From Tuctoria greenei (taxonomy: Eukaryota > Streptophyta > Magnoliopsida > Poales > Poaceae), in the NCBI GenBank assembly GCA_036927565.1, contig JAYESD010000011.1, positions 156,470,592 to 156,534,591 on the forward strand: a DNA stretch of 64,000 nucleotides. Reading direction: 5' to 3'. How positions within the stretch are numbered: the stretch's first letter is position 1; each line of letters starts with the position of its first letter. The notes beneath the pieces are model-generated. The model searched no databases. It was not told the origin of the DNA and saw nothing but the letters and a program-made list of their open reading frames with translations. This document shows, in pieces, positions 10,983 to 22,563 of this stretch. The position numbers were made by a program, and so were the translations under genes.

Positions 10983-11498
10983 CACAGCACAGTGGGGCGA
11001 GAGATGAAAAGCGAGCGAATGTTTGGAGGATTTGAGCGCAAGTTCGAATGAAGGCGTAAAGAATCCCCAAACGGTGCGCGCTTTCCTTCTTAAGTAAGCC
11101 CCTGCAACGCTTGGATGGAAACCGCAGAGGAGCTGACGATACAATTCAAAAACTTCACCCTCACAATGACAAGGGGGCCCGGGGCCACCCTGATGATCAA
11201 ATCGAGGTCCTTACCCCAGGCGAACGGTTGTCATCATGAAAGGCAGGAAACCCTAGGGTGGTGGCCTGACAGGGCGCGCGGAACCGATACAGTTTTTGTA
11301 TCGGGAACTGGCGACCTTCAATTGCGTGAGATTTGCACGCTCAGATCTCACTTGTCGCTTCCTCGATATGTCACGCGGTGTTGGTTTAACTGCGAACTAC
11401 CGCCAACGGCACACCCAAAGACCCTTGAAGACACGGCTCAAAAACCGAAGGATGGACCCACCTCCAGCAGAACGACTTCATCCAAAAAGTCTCTCCTA

Positions 11499-11519
11499 GA
11501 GGTGGGCCCGGGGGGCCAC
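11499..11519 (+). other. Polypurine tract of Tat fragment A
   Basis: AGGTGGGCCCGGGGGGCCAC runs directly into TGTCGG of the LTR. The same purine-rich string flanks the 3' LTRs of element C (50951-50972, minus strand) and fragment D (29484-29505, minus strand). Confidence 0.75.
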
Positions 11520-12369
11520 TGTCGGTACCCTGCGTACTGTATACCCCTTGAGACTACAAAAAGACCAAAGGAACTTTACCTGTCTGAGTTGAAGACCTGC
11601 AAAGGCCCCACGTGTCATACGGGACCGGACCTGCCTCCCATCTATGGTTAGTCCTGGTGCTGCCACGTGTATACTGCAGCCGGAGCTACATCCCACACAT
11701 GGGATAGCTCCGGGCTAAACACCTGTGCGGCACCCCCGGACCTAACCCCCGACAGAGGGAAGCTTCGGTACCGACATGTGTACATCTACATCGGACCTAC
11801 CCGTCTGAGATGGAAAGCTCCGAAGTTGCCATGTGTCCAACCGTCGGACCTTCAGCCTCAACAATCAGACTGGTGGACCCCCAACAGCTCGGACCTTCAA
11901 GGGGCAATCAAATATTTCAAGACCCGATTAAGTGTCATTAATACCATATTAATGACACACGATCGGAAGGCCCTTAATACCAGTAACGGCACTGTCAAGG
12001 CCCGTTACCACTCTATTAAGGATAATTAACCTCATTAATTGTGTATTAAACATCAGTAACCGCCAGGGCCACATGTCGGGTCAGGCTAATGGTGTAACGA
12101 CCAGTCCTTGTACTATAAAAGGACTGGTCGACGATACATAGGGACGGCTCTCTTGACTCCTCTGACATGTATTCTCAAGTACTCAGACACTTAATACAAC
12201 AACTACACACCCCGTGGAGTAGGGTATTACGCTCAGGCGGCCCGAACCACGTAAATCCTTGTGTCTATTTGCCATCGTGTTCTGAATCTCTGCGCGCCCA
12301 ATACCAACTACAAACTCCGCGGGCTACCAACGGTAGTACCAGGGGAATTGCCGGAACAACACTCCGACA
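11520..12369 (+). repeat. 3' LTR of Tat fragment A (850 bp)
   Basis: Starts TGTCGGTACCC and ends ACTCCGACA. A TATA motif (ACTATAAAAG) lies near 12113. It aligns along its length with the inverted LTR at 28411-29304, but with many differences, so the two are not a pair from one insertion. The following 5 bp are ATAGC; no matching left flank is visible. Confidence 0.85.
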
Positions 12370-13662
12370 ATAGCTATCACTTGTGATTAAGCTATAGGTA
12401 CTAATAGTTATTAGACAGGATTACCCTTGTTTGTTTTCTCCTTTGTGTGAAACCAGGGTAGTGTTGGCCAGCCCATTGTATGGGATGGCCAACGAGGACG
12501 CAAGTGATAAACTGCAAGATGATTCAACGCGTACCTCAACAAATGTCCGCTAGGCAACACCATTGCCTTTTGTGGGAGAATTACAGCTTTCAGTAGGAGC
12601 CAAAGTCATCTATACCCAAGCTTGGGGAAGGCTCCAAGAAGTTCTTCTTGTTTTGCCGCCACCATGGGGTGGATAGTTGGCTCTTCATCCAACACTCGTG
12701 TCATGGGTTGGCTCCACCAATCCATAACCACATTCATGCTGGAGCTGAAGGAGTCCTATTCTCATTCATCATAGATGAGAAGAAGGTCTCCACTCAAGGG
12801 GTGGATTGAAGAATGCTCGAGTTCCCATAGCTTGTCATGCACACCACTTCACAAGGTGGATATGCTAGTTATGGAACTACACCTCCCATTGAAGTGTCAT
12901 GAATATCCAAGTCGTTGGAGATTTGTTTGGATAATCCAAGTCGTGGATATTCACATGATTTGTGAAAATCCATGTCAACATGGGACACCTGGGAATTATT
13001 TCCCTAAGACCCATGAGGACATTTTTCAAACAACAACTCCAATGGCTACCATTCACAAGGAGGTCAAGGGTGGAATTAACATCACCCTTGTATTCAAGGA
13101 GGCTATGGCTTTCCAAGGGATTTAAGTTCTACTAGCCTACCTTGAAGTATTTTGGCCAAGCAGAAATCAAGACAACATTCACATGAAGATCTTGCCCAAG
13201 GACAAGAACTTAAGGAGCATCCAAAGTCCAAGATTTCCCACATCACTTGATGGGATCCCCACACTTCGACCAAACCCATTCAACCTAGGGCAAGTGACAT
13301 TGTGGATTAAGCGTTTCTTGTTTGATTGTGGAGTCCACATGTCATCATGCCCAAGGAAGCCTTTGACCCATGATCAAGGTATGGGTTGATTCAATGGAAT
13401 ATCAATATGGTCAGAGTGGCACCCCTAAGAAGGACAAAGCCTCACCATGCTCATGAAGGAATACATTCAAGAGGGAGAACTTGTCGCTACAACAACATGT
13501 CTATATCAATACAACGGGGAAAGGCTAGGGTCACCATGTGGCCCACATGTCCAAATGACAGCCAAATGAGTTTGGCATGTCAAAACAGAAGAAATTGTCC
13601 ACATCTTCAACTCCGGGATTGGACAATAAATCATCGCGTTGAACAGAACGGAGGTAAGTCCT

Positions 13663-13779
13663 ACTCATCGGACTTCAAAAACTCGGTGAGTCCTTGCCAA
13701 TAGGTTAATTGGTAGTTATCACTCACCGGACTTCAAAAAATTCGGTGAGTCCTTGCCAATAGGTTAATTGGTAGTTATC
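13663..13779. repeat. 58-bp direct tandem duplication
   Basis: Two adjacent copies (13663-13720 and 13721-13779) starting ACTCA(T/C)CGGACTTC and ending GGTTAATTGGTAGTTATC, differing at about three positions. Each copy contains ACTCAYCGG and CGGTGAGT, so each can form a short hairpin. Confidence 0.9.
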
Positions 13780-15452
13780 TCATATTTGTTTTCCAAATTG
13801 CATCAACTCTTGCATTTGCATGTTTGAAATTCCACACTTGCATGTTGGAAAGTAAAATTTCCAACCATCATAAAACTAAAAATTTGAATTAGGGGAGAAA
13901 TTTAATTGGATATGAACTACGTGCATGACCACTTTAATTTATCTTCCTAGTTCAAACCAAAAAGATTTGCTTTGACCCTCATTGCATTTACAAGTTATTT
14001 CAAGTTGGGCAAGACAATTTGAAAATTGGGTTCAATTTGCTTTTGGCTAACGTAACCCGTTTTCGAGTTGTTTTGTGTGTTCCTGATTAAAGTGTAGCTA
14101 GGTCAAAATTGTGAATAGGTGGTTTGGCAAGAAAGTGGAAGGTTTCATCAAGCTCAAGTCATCATTGGGAGGATTTGAGAACACTTCTCTCCTTCAAACT
14201 CATTTTGAGTTTGAGAAAGAGAAATGTTCAAGAGGATGACCCAATGGAGGAGCCAGAACCAAATCCATCGCCAGGTCCAACCTCAACTTGGCATTTGACA
14301 TCAACCATCAAGCCTACGCCAAAAATCAAGGTTGTGTGTTTCTCACACAAAGACCTTCGTCACCAACTAATCCCCAAATGAGGTATAAGTTTAGAATTTT
14401 CCATTGTTTGGTTTGCCATAGAATTGAATGTATTTGCTTGCATTTGTGAGGAAGGTTGACACTTCATTCAATTCTCAAGCATCCTCACAAGAGTAAGCGT
14501 GGGTATTGACTTTTGTATCTCCAAAAGGAAATCCCAATTTACTTGGAAGAATCTCAAACAAGTACTTAGAATCCTTTAAGAATTGTTTTGTAAACTTAGT
14601 CATTTTTTTCGAGGTTTAGAAAACAAAACTTTTGGGCATGACTTAATTGGTGAATTGGCATATAGGAACTTGGGCATAGTGACAGCCATAATTTTTAATT
14701 GAGCTTTATGCATAGATGGTGTCACTAGATTTCAAACTCCTAGGAATAAGTGATATCCTTGCTCTAAAATTGAATTGCATTTTTAGGAGGAGTCACTAAA
14801 TTTCAAATTCCTAGTGAGGTTTAGGAGGATAAAATTGAGAATCTTGTTTGTCATGGTCTAAATGATAAAAATTTGCTCTTGAAAGCTAAGATGGTTAGAA
14901 ACTTTAAAAGTCGTAGGGATCCATATAGTGTATTTCTATCACATGCATTGCTATGAGTAGGAGCTTTAGAAAATATGCAACATGAATTATCCATAAAGCT
15001 CCACTCTTATCAATGAATAACACATTGATCATAGATACACTTGACATTGGATCCAATGCATATTTGATTTTGTTCTTCCCCATATGTACAAATGAAAGTT
15101 TGGTTACCTAACTCGAACGTTCATTTGTACAAGTCTCGGGAGCTAACCATCCCTCTCCATTCAAGAGAGGAAGTTTCCAGGAGTAATATTACTATGCAGG
15201 CATTCATGAAGCTGATTGTTGGGATCCCTAGAGGATCCCATTTCAACATCTCCTGGCCAAGGAGTAAATGAGGATGGTTGCTACCTATCGGAAATTATGT
15301 TCGAAGGTCAATCATAACTATACGAGGCTAGAGATTTGAAATGGGAACCCTCCATGAGCAACCAATGGCCTGCCACGAATAGGTGAGAGCATTATGCTCT
15401 CAACTATTTTAAGCACTCATTCAAGCTCAAGGGATTTGCCACCATCATTGGG

Positions 15453-15842
15453 TACAAGTTATCCCTATATGGCTAAGAGTTATGATGTACCATGACCAAG
15501 GAATGACAAGATCACACCCAATTTATATTGGGTGCAAGTTTTTCCTATGTGGCTAGAAGGTATGTCATGCCTTAGCCAAGGAACAACAGATCACACTCAA
15601 CCCATGTTGAGTGCATGTCATTCCTTTGTGGTTCTAGGTATGTTGTACCTTACCCAAGGAACATCTGATCATACCCAATGCATGTTGGGCACATGTCACT
15701 CCCTTATGGAAAAAAGATATGATACACCTTAGCCAAAGAATGACGAACATACTCAATGTATGTTGAGTGCACGTCATTCCTTTGGATCTAAAATGTTATC
15801 ATTATCCTAGCCAATGAATGACAAATCACACCCAACACATGG
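15453..15842. repeat. Degenerate 79-bp tandem repeat, about five copies
   Basis: Copies start near 15453, 15533, 15612, 15690 and 15768 (periods 80, 79, 78, 78). Each has a TGCATGTCATTCC-like start, an AGCCAAGGAA block and a short palindrome such as CTCAACCCATGTTGAG or CCCAATGCATGTTGGG at the junction to the next copy. Copies differ at many positions, so the array is old. Confidence 0.85.
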
Positions 15843-16147
15843 AGACCCTAATGTGCAGATGATCGACATTGAAAACACTCTATTCAACCACACTCATGGT
15901 GTCCATGGGAGGCAACACAACAATCAACACTCAACCCTCCATTGTCAAAGCCATGCTACAACAAGGATAGGCCAACTCATGGCCTACCTCCGTCGTTAGG
16001 GTTTCAACCCCTATCACAGACCTTGATCAACAATAAGCTTGGGGGAGGACCCCCCACTTGAGGTAACTTGTATCACACCGACTACATTTTATTTCAAATC
16101 ATCCATTGCATATTTATTTTCCATCCATCCATCATCCATCTTGCATT

Positions 16148-16185
16148 TATATATATATATATATATTAATATATATATATATATT
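16148..16185. repeat. TA dinucleotide microsatellite
   Basis: About 38 bp of alternating TA with one interruption (TTAA) in the middle, within the Athila-like internal region. Confidence 0.95.
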
Positions 16186-17429
16186 AGATTTGCTTTCATA
16201 AAATAAAGATGTGCGGTAAGAATGATTTAAAATTCACATAGATGAAATGATGAATAGTTGCTCTGTTTTATTTTCCTAAGTCTCTAATTTACAACTTGCT
16301 ACTCTCCGAATATTGCTTTCATTGGTTTGAAATACTTTTACCTTAATTTGGAAGTTGTGGGTAGCAAAAGCTTAATCTAATTCTAGGTTGTCGTAAGACT
16401 AGAATTGGTAATGGGGCTGCTAGTCCTAGTTTGAAAGTAAAACTTAGATTTCCGGAGAAATTCTAAAAAGATTTAAGTTTCCCTCAATTGATTGGAAATA
16501 CCTACCAAAGCCATATGATGTCCATACATAGACAAAACCTTATGCATGTGCTATTTGCTTTCACATTGAGCCTAGTCAAACTAGTATAGACCTATGTGAG
16601 AAATCATTCAACTCTTTTTGAATTCAAGGCTTCACTTGCACATGCTATACTTCTACACTAGAAGGAAGCAAAATTCCATCATACCCACCATTCCACAATA
16701 AAAAGAGAAACTCCATGTTATTCATGTTTAGCACTCTCTTCAAAATTCATTGCAAAGAAAGGGAGTAGAAGACATGGCTACAAAAAGAAAATGAAAAAAA
16801 AAGAGCATGCTTACATCATAAGCATGAGAAAAAAAAAAGAAAAAAAAAGTAGCCATGTTTCATCCCTGCAAAAGAAAGAGAGATTATACCAAAAGGGAGT
16901 TATCTCAAGTATCCACATCCACTTCCACTCCATCACACATGCACTAGTCTTGAGTCAAAAAAATTTGATTTGAATTCTCCTAAGGATTACTCTTTTGACT
17001 TAGCAATATATGTGATGCAAATATACCTACTTACTTTCCTGACCAAGCTCCACATACAATCCATATTTAATGAGTAGGAATAGTAGAGGCACAATGCTTT
17101 GGTGAGGAAATATTTCCACTATCCACAAAGGAGTGACTGAGAGAATCAAATTGAGGTACTTAATATCTAAATTGAATTATCCGGGATTTAAGTGGAACTT
17201 GATTTCTAGGCTATGTTTGCTCCATTTGCTATTCTACCTTTCAACTACTCATGAATATGAAAAAACATAAGCCCCATGATAACTTAAGAAAGGTAGGGTA
17301 TCATAGCCAATTTCTGCAATACTAGGTAGAGTATCTTGTTGTGCATTAGATACTTTTGAAAATAAGACATTGTAGCAACTCCTGATCATCAACCTACAGT
17401 CTTGACTTTGCTCGGGATGAGCAAAGGAT

Positions 17430-17442
17430 AAGCTTGGGGGAG
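17430..17442 (+). other. Polypurine tract of the Athila-like element
   Basis: AAGCTTGGGGGAG lies 2 bp before the LTR start TGTTGACGG. This string is typical directly upstream of 3' LTRs of grass gypsy elements. Confidence 0.75.
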
Positions 17443-17444
17443 TT

Positions 17445-19009
17445 TGTTGACGGCTGTTATATACCAATTTCATCTGTCAGTTTAACTCAATTATGTGAAG
17501 GATCTGTCATTTCTTGCACACATCACCTTTCTATCTAACCCATTCCACTTGGACTTGGAGAAATATGTGTATGTAGCATTTTATGCAGGAAATGAGGAAA
17601 TGTAGAGGGACCAATCCTATAAAATATCATCCCAGCCAATCAGGCGACAACACGTGGCATCCCATGGATCAAATGGCCCACAAACAGAAGTATCCAAGGA
17701 GATCCAACAGTGTATCACCCATATACATCAATGGGACCCACCTGGCAGCCACTTGGAGAAAGCACCCGAGAAACGGTGCAATGACCAAGTCGGCCAAACC
17801 AGGGGGTTGGCCGACCTGGTCTTTGCACCAAACTCGGTCAGCCTCCACGTGTTGGCTCCTCCCGGCTCCCTGGAGTCAATGACGACTGATTCGCGCACTT
17901 TTGGTGGCGGGAACCAACCTCAACACTAGTATAAATAGAACCATTTACCCCTCACTTCAACACACACCACTTGGGCATCATTCTATTGTATACACTATCT
18001 TCCATAGTCCTTAGAGTAGTTAGGATGTAGAGAGGAGAGCCTCTAGTCCCAAGTCCATATTGGGAAAGGAGTAGAAGGAGTCTCTCTTCTCAATTCCACA
18101 TTGGGAGAGGTATGTCTTATGTATTCCTTCTTGTATTTGTGACTTTGTGCTCAATAAAGATATTATGTTTAGTCTTCTTTTATACGTATACTTGGACAAA
18201 GCGTTTCTTGTTTGATTGTGGAGTCCATGTATGTGGAAGGTATAGTCTTTATGATTTCACTCTCATGATCACATCTTATGGTCATAAACACTATAGACCC
18301 CCACTATAGTCTATGTAGTTATGATATGATTATGTTAATATGAATGACTTATGCTATGCTTCAACATTGGTCCAACGATGTTTAGGTTAGTCATTGCCTT
18401 AGGATGGCTTGTGCCATGGCTCCTAAGGTATTTGCTTAGTATGCTAGCATGGTGCTAGGGTATTTAAGTAGCGTTGGATGTCTCGTAGACCCATGTATTG
18501 AGGAGGTAGGCAGTAGGTGGTGACAACCCTATCTGTCCTTTGTAATCCTCCATGTTCGGCTATGCCACAGGCTCTTGGCGGGAGTCGCCCTAGTATTACT
18601 AGGGGTAAGCTTGTGCCCAATGTGTTGATTAGCATTGCATAGGAATTCATCATTGACATGACCATTAGTATCTACCTTAGGCTATGTATATGCATTAGGA
18701 GCATTGTAGAAGCAACTCTCTAACTCTCAATCCAATCTCCCTCTAGGACCCATTTTACCCTTTAGAATAGATTGCCTAGGTGTGTGTCGCACTACTGCTA
18801 TTATCAACTTACCCCTGTCCGGATAATGGATTAGTATCCCATAGCTTGACCATAAGAGTAGTATATACTTTACTCCATTGCCTTCCTTTGGGATAAATAC
18901 GATACCCTTGGGAATAATCATGGGTGAAATGCTACACTTGTATCTTTTGTGCGCTTGCGCATCTCATCTCTTTACCGGAGATGATTTGTGGTGTTAAGAA
19001 ATACCAACA
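17445..19009 (+). repeat. LTR of the Athila-like element (1565 bp)
   Basis: Bounded by TGTTGACGGC and TACCAACA, with polypurine tract on the left and primer site on the right. A TATA motif (TATAAATAG, 17930-17938) and a downstream AATAAA (near 18150) support plus-strand transcription. No second copy is in the window, so the boundaries rest on the TG...CA ends and flanking motifs. It contains a 29-bp exact match to the internal region at 13309. Confidence 0.75.
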
Positions 19010-19017
19010 AGCATTTT

Positions 19018-19035
19018 TGGCACTGTTACCGGGGA
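19018..19035 (+). other. Primer binding site, tRNA-Asp type
   Basis: Reads TGGCACTGTTACCGGGGA, differing at three of 18 positions from TGGCGCCGTTGCCGGGGA, the complement of the plant tRNA-Asp 3' end used by many Athila/Tat elements. It lies 8 bp after the LTR end. Only about 18 bp of internal sequence follow before Tat element B begins. Confidence 0.75.
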
Positions 19036-19053
19036 TGATTTGTTAGTATATCT

Positions 19054-21155
19054 TAGGAGCTGTCAACAACTGGGTCGGGCTCTGAGCGTCCAGCGAAGTG
19101 GTTCCGCGCTAGCTGGAGCGGAAGCCTCCCAAGGTAAATTTGTTTTTTTACCTCACTTTATTGTTTTTTTTTTGTAACCATATTTTGAGTTTCTTTGTCC
19201 TTCATCCACAGGGTCTCCAAAAAAGGGGTTGAAGCTCTGGTTCCTGCGATAGCGGTTGATGTTGTACAGGCGGAGGATCCGGCTCCAATTCCAGCACCGC
19301 CCCAGGTGGTAACTGAGGTCACGGCAGCTCCGGCGCCAGCTGTCGTGGTTCTCGACTCATCTCCCGAAGCTCCCGTGGTAGCGTCGGACCACGGGAATGA
19401 AGATGTACCAGCGGCACCAGCTCTGGAGGCTAAAGCTCTAGTTTTGGATGTTGTGATGACGGACGTTCCGGCCTCAGAGCCGCAGGTGGCTGCAGTTCCG
19501 GCCTTAGGGACGGATGTTATTGAAGCCCCGGCGGCGGAACCGGTGGTTCATGAAGTTCCGGCGCCTGAGCCGGTTGTCGTGGAGGGGCCGACACCCGAAC
19601 CGGTGGAGGTTGAAGCACCGGCGCCTGAACTGGCAGTGGAGGAGGCACCAGCGCTGGAGCCGGAGGAGGCCTCAGCTCCGGCCAAGTCTTCAATGCCTAC
19701 CCTAGAGGTGGTAGTTCCATAGGTACCTGTGCCTGAGCCAGGGTGCCAAGACGAAGTGGACGGTCCTCTGCTAGAGGGACCAGTTGCTGATGACCTGGCG
19801 GCGGGACCTTCGGAGCCGATTCCGGAGGTAGAAGCTCCCGTTGCCGGACCTTCCTCGGCGACAACTGAGGCACTCCTGGAGGGTGGCCCTAGTGCCGCGG
19901 AATCTCAGGGGACCACTCTTGTAGAGTGGGACCCAATTTTTGTTATGGAGAACCCGCTGGAGTCAGCGGAGAGGACCCCGATAGGTCCAGAGCCAATCCC
20001 CCTGTCGTTATCCATCGATAACGCCTTCTTCAACCTTCGTCAGGTCCAGCTTGCCTTTTATCACGACAGCGAGGCCCTCGAGGAGGAGCGCCAAACCCTT
20101 AGGAGGTGGCGCAACCAGCTCCAATTCGAGACCAAGCTGGCGCAAATAAGGTTGGCCGATGACAAGGAGTGGGTCAAGAGGGAGAAGGCCCGAATGGAGT
20201 ACTGGGGCCAGCTGCTGGACGAGAGGGAAAGCATGGTGCGATCCCTCGACAATAAGTCTCGGGCTATACACGAACAAGTCATGGCTGCTAATGAAGCAGT
20301 GAATGATCGCCAGGAGAATCTCAGTACCATCCACGAAAGCCTCGGCAAGCGTCGGGAGGCTCTTGAGGAGCGAGAGAAAAAGCTCGAAGATGAAGAGCAA
20401 AAACTCCTGGAGCTGAGGGACGACCTCGTGAAGAGGGATAAGGAGCTCGCCCAAAGGCTGGCTCTGGGTGACAAGAGCCTTGCGGAGCGCACCCAAAAGC
20501 TGGAGGAGCGCTGTAAGAGCGAGGAGGAGAAGGTCTGGCAGCGGGGGCAGGACCTTACCAAAAGGGAGGACGAAGTTGCTGCCAGGGAGAAGAAGGTGTG
20601 AGGCCGGGAGAAAGACCTGGTTGACCACCAGAACAAGATCCACGTCCGGGAGAAGGAGCTTTCCAACCTTGAAAAGCAAGTTGTTGAGGGTATTCAGCAA
20701 CACACCAAGGAGGCTGAGCGCCTTGCCCGGGAGGGTTCAGAGCTTGCGGCGGCCAAGAGGTCCTTGGAAGAGATTCGAGGCTCAAGGGCTGCGGAGTCCC
20801 AACAAGTATGGGACTTCATGGGAAAAGCCAATGACGCGTTGACGCCGCTGGGCTTTAGTCCCGTGCGTCTAGACAATCCGGAACCGGAGCTGGACCATGC
20901 GTTGAAGGCGTTGAGCTCAGCCGGCAACAAACTCAACAAGATGGGCAATGTCATCGCGGATCAGTTGGAAACTGAAGGAAAATCCCTTGCGCAGAACGTC
21001 GTAGAATACATGCTGATGTGCTACACAAGCCGAGATCCTCATTTACCACTAGATCCGGTGCTTGAGGGTCCCATCAACAGAGAGAGAGAGATGTCACCAA
21101 GACCAGTGTGTTGGAGGTTGCCCAGAAGGTTTCCTCGTTCTTTCGTAGAATTTAG
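19054..21155 (+). pseudogene. aORF of element B: Pro/Ala-rich repeat plus coiled-coil protein
   Basis: Function unknown. A short exon end (19054-19133) is followed by a probable intron (GT at 19134, CACAG ending at 19211). One frame then runs to about 21060, broken by TAG at 19720 and TGA at 20599 and by a 1-bp shift in a GA repeat near 21075; the homologous stop is at 21153-21155. Residues encoded by about 19260-19720 are rich in Ala, Pro, Val and Glu, with EAPA/PEPV-like repeats. About 20040-20800 encodes a long heptad-rich coiled coil (EEREKKLEDEEQKLLELRDD). A conserved tail follows (GKANDALTPLGFSPVR). Element C has the same protein. It is convergent with integrase. The N-terminal transposon-like domain is missing. 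Confidence 0.75.
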
Positions 21156-21171
21156 GACTTTCTCCTTGTAG

Positions 21172-22560
21172 CTCCCACTTGTATCTTCTCTTCTTTTCTC
21201 CAATTTTGTAATCTCTTGTCTTCAGATGAATGAAATCCAAGAAATTTATGAATTTCATTTTTTGTCTTCAACCTTTGTCTCACTTGGCCCCCTGGTAGAT
21301 GTACACAATTTGATTGCGAACATGTACCAAAAGAATGTAGCATTTTGTTGAAGACTTGAGTGCTTCGAACTTGTAGAGTATAGGTCCAAAGTCGTCGACG
21401 GCACGGGCCCCCTGAGATTGTCGAAGCTTAGTAGCTCCGGCAGCGACCACTGTCAACACGTAGAGCGTCGACAGCAGACCCCATTGGGGTGTCCTTCTAC
21501 CATCTTTTCTTCACGTTGACGGTTGGCCCCTGGATTTGTCAGAACTTGGTAGCTCCTGCGATGCCTACTATCAGTGTTTAAAACATCGACAGCGGGCCAC
21601 CTTAGGGGATGTCGAAGCTTTGATAGCTCCGGCATCATCCACCATCATCATGAGATTTTTATTTTTCCTGCACACTGAAGTCAAGAAAAACAGTAAAATT
21701 CATTTCTTATCTATAACTCGTTTGCGACTTACTATTCCCGGAAGAAATTTTTAGGTCGACCGCAATTATATATACAATCAAGTGCATTTGCTTATTTTCT
21801 CCAGGTCCGATCGTTTTCTGGAATCACCTTACTCAGGCCTATCGAGGTGTAGGTAGAGTGGCGTACTTAGGGTGCAGGATCAGGCTAAGTCGATAGCACA
21901 CTCCAGACCTAGATTGGCTTGGCGTTTAGGCGAGTAGGCCATTCAACAATGTTAAGACCCGAAAGAATTAACAATGCAACTTGAATTATATATAAATTGT
22001 TCGAGCTAAAGATTCTTGAGAATTGCACAACTTTGTTATAGACAAGAAAGAGAAAAATAAAAAAGAATGAGCCTGTACAAAATAAATGCACGTGGAGTCT
22101 GTTTTCACATAATGATGTCTTTCATTATAGGTCCGGGGTACAGGGGAGACAAGTACACTCTTAGGGTATGGAACCAGGCTAAGTGTGTTACATTTATTGT
22201 TCGACCCAGGGTAGCTAGCTACACTTTTAGTTCTGAGACTGTGTCAAGTGTTGCTTGGACTTTGCGGACCTTCCTGGAAAGGTCCGGCTGTCCTCCTGGA
22301 GGAGCTACCCGACTCTGTACAATGACGCTATAACATACATCATATGTAATTACAGACTCACCTCCTTGATATTAAGCGTAGAACTTATGGAGGTGATCAA
22401 TGTTCCAAGGATTAGGGAGCGGTGTCCCATCCTCAGTTGCCAAGCGAACGCATCCGGGACGAGATACTTTGATCACTCGAAAGGGTCCTTCCCAGCTGGG
22501 GGAAAGTTTGTTTAACCATTCTCGAGTTTGTATTCTTCGTAGCACCAGATCGCCTTCCTC
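21172..22560. other. Non-coding region between aORF and integrase, element B
   Basis: Spacer between two convergent genes. It holds degenerate repeats built on TAGCTCCGGCA followed by GTCGAC-containing blocks (21410-21650) and two related blocks with AGTGGCGTACTTAGGG-like text (21850-21900 and 22130-22190). The equivalent spacer in C (53230-54450) has the same layout. I see no gene; it may hold the 3' ends of both transcripts. Confidence 0.6.
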
Positions 22561-22563
22561 GAG

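Larger units (their letters stand above)
10316..12369 (+). mobile_element. Tat-clade Ty3/gypsy fragment A (3' end: aORF part, PPT, 3' LTR)
   Basis: The plus-oriented 3' end of an element of the same family as B and C. It holds, in order, the N-terminal half of the antisense gene (on the minus strand), a polypurine tract and an 850-bp LTR. The rest of the element is missing from the window because the Tekay element begins at 10315. The LTR starts TGTCGGTACC and ends CCGACA, like those of B and C. Confidence 0.85.
12370..17444 (+). mobile_element. Non-coding 3' internal region of an Athila-like element
   Basis: About 5 kb without a recognisable protein. Short open frames occur but none shows a conserved domain. 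It is AT-rich and holds a 58-bp tandem duplication (13663-13779), a 79-bp tandem repeat (15453-15842) and a TA microsatellite (16148-16185). It ends in a polypurine tract directly before the LTR at 17445, so I read it as the region between pol/env and the 3' LTR of a plus-oriented element. The left part of that element is outside the window or lost. Confidence 0.6.

Noticed and set aside
20008..20703. 231-codon Leu-rich minus-strand frame over the aORF coiled coil
   Set aside because: Low-complexity complement of Glu/Lys-rich coiled-coil codons (GAG/AAG read backwards gives Leu/Ser). Not a gene.
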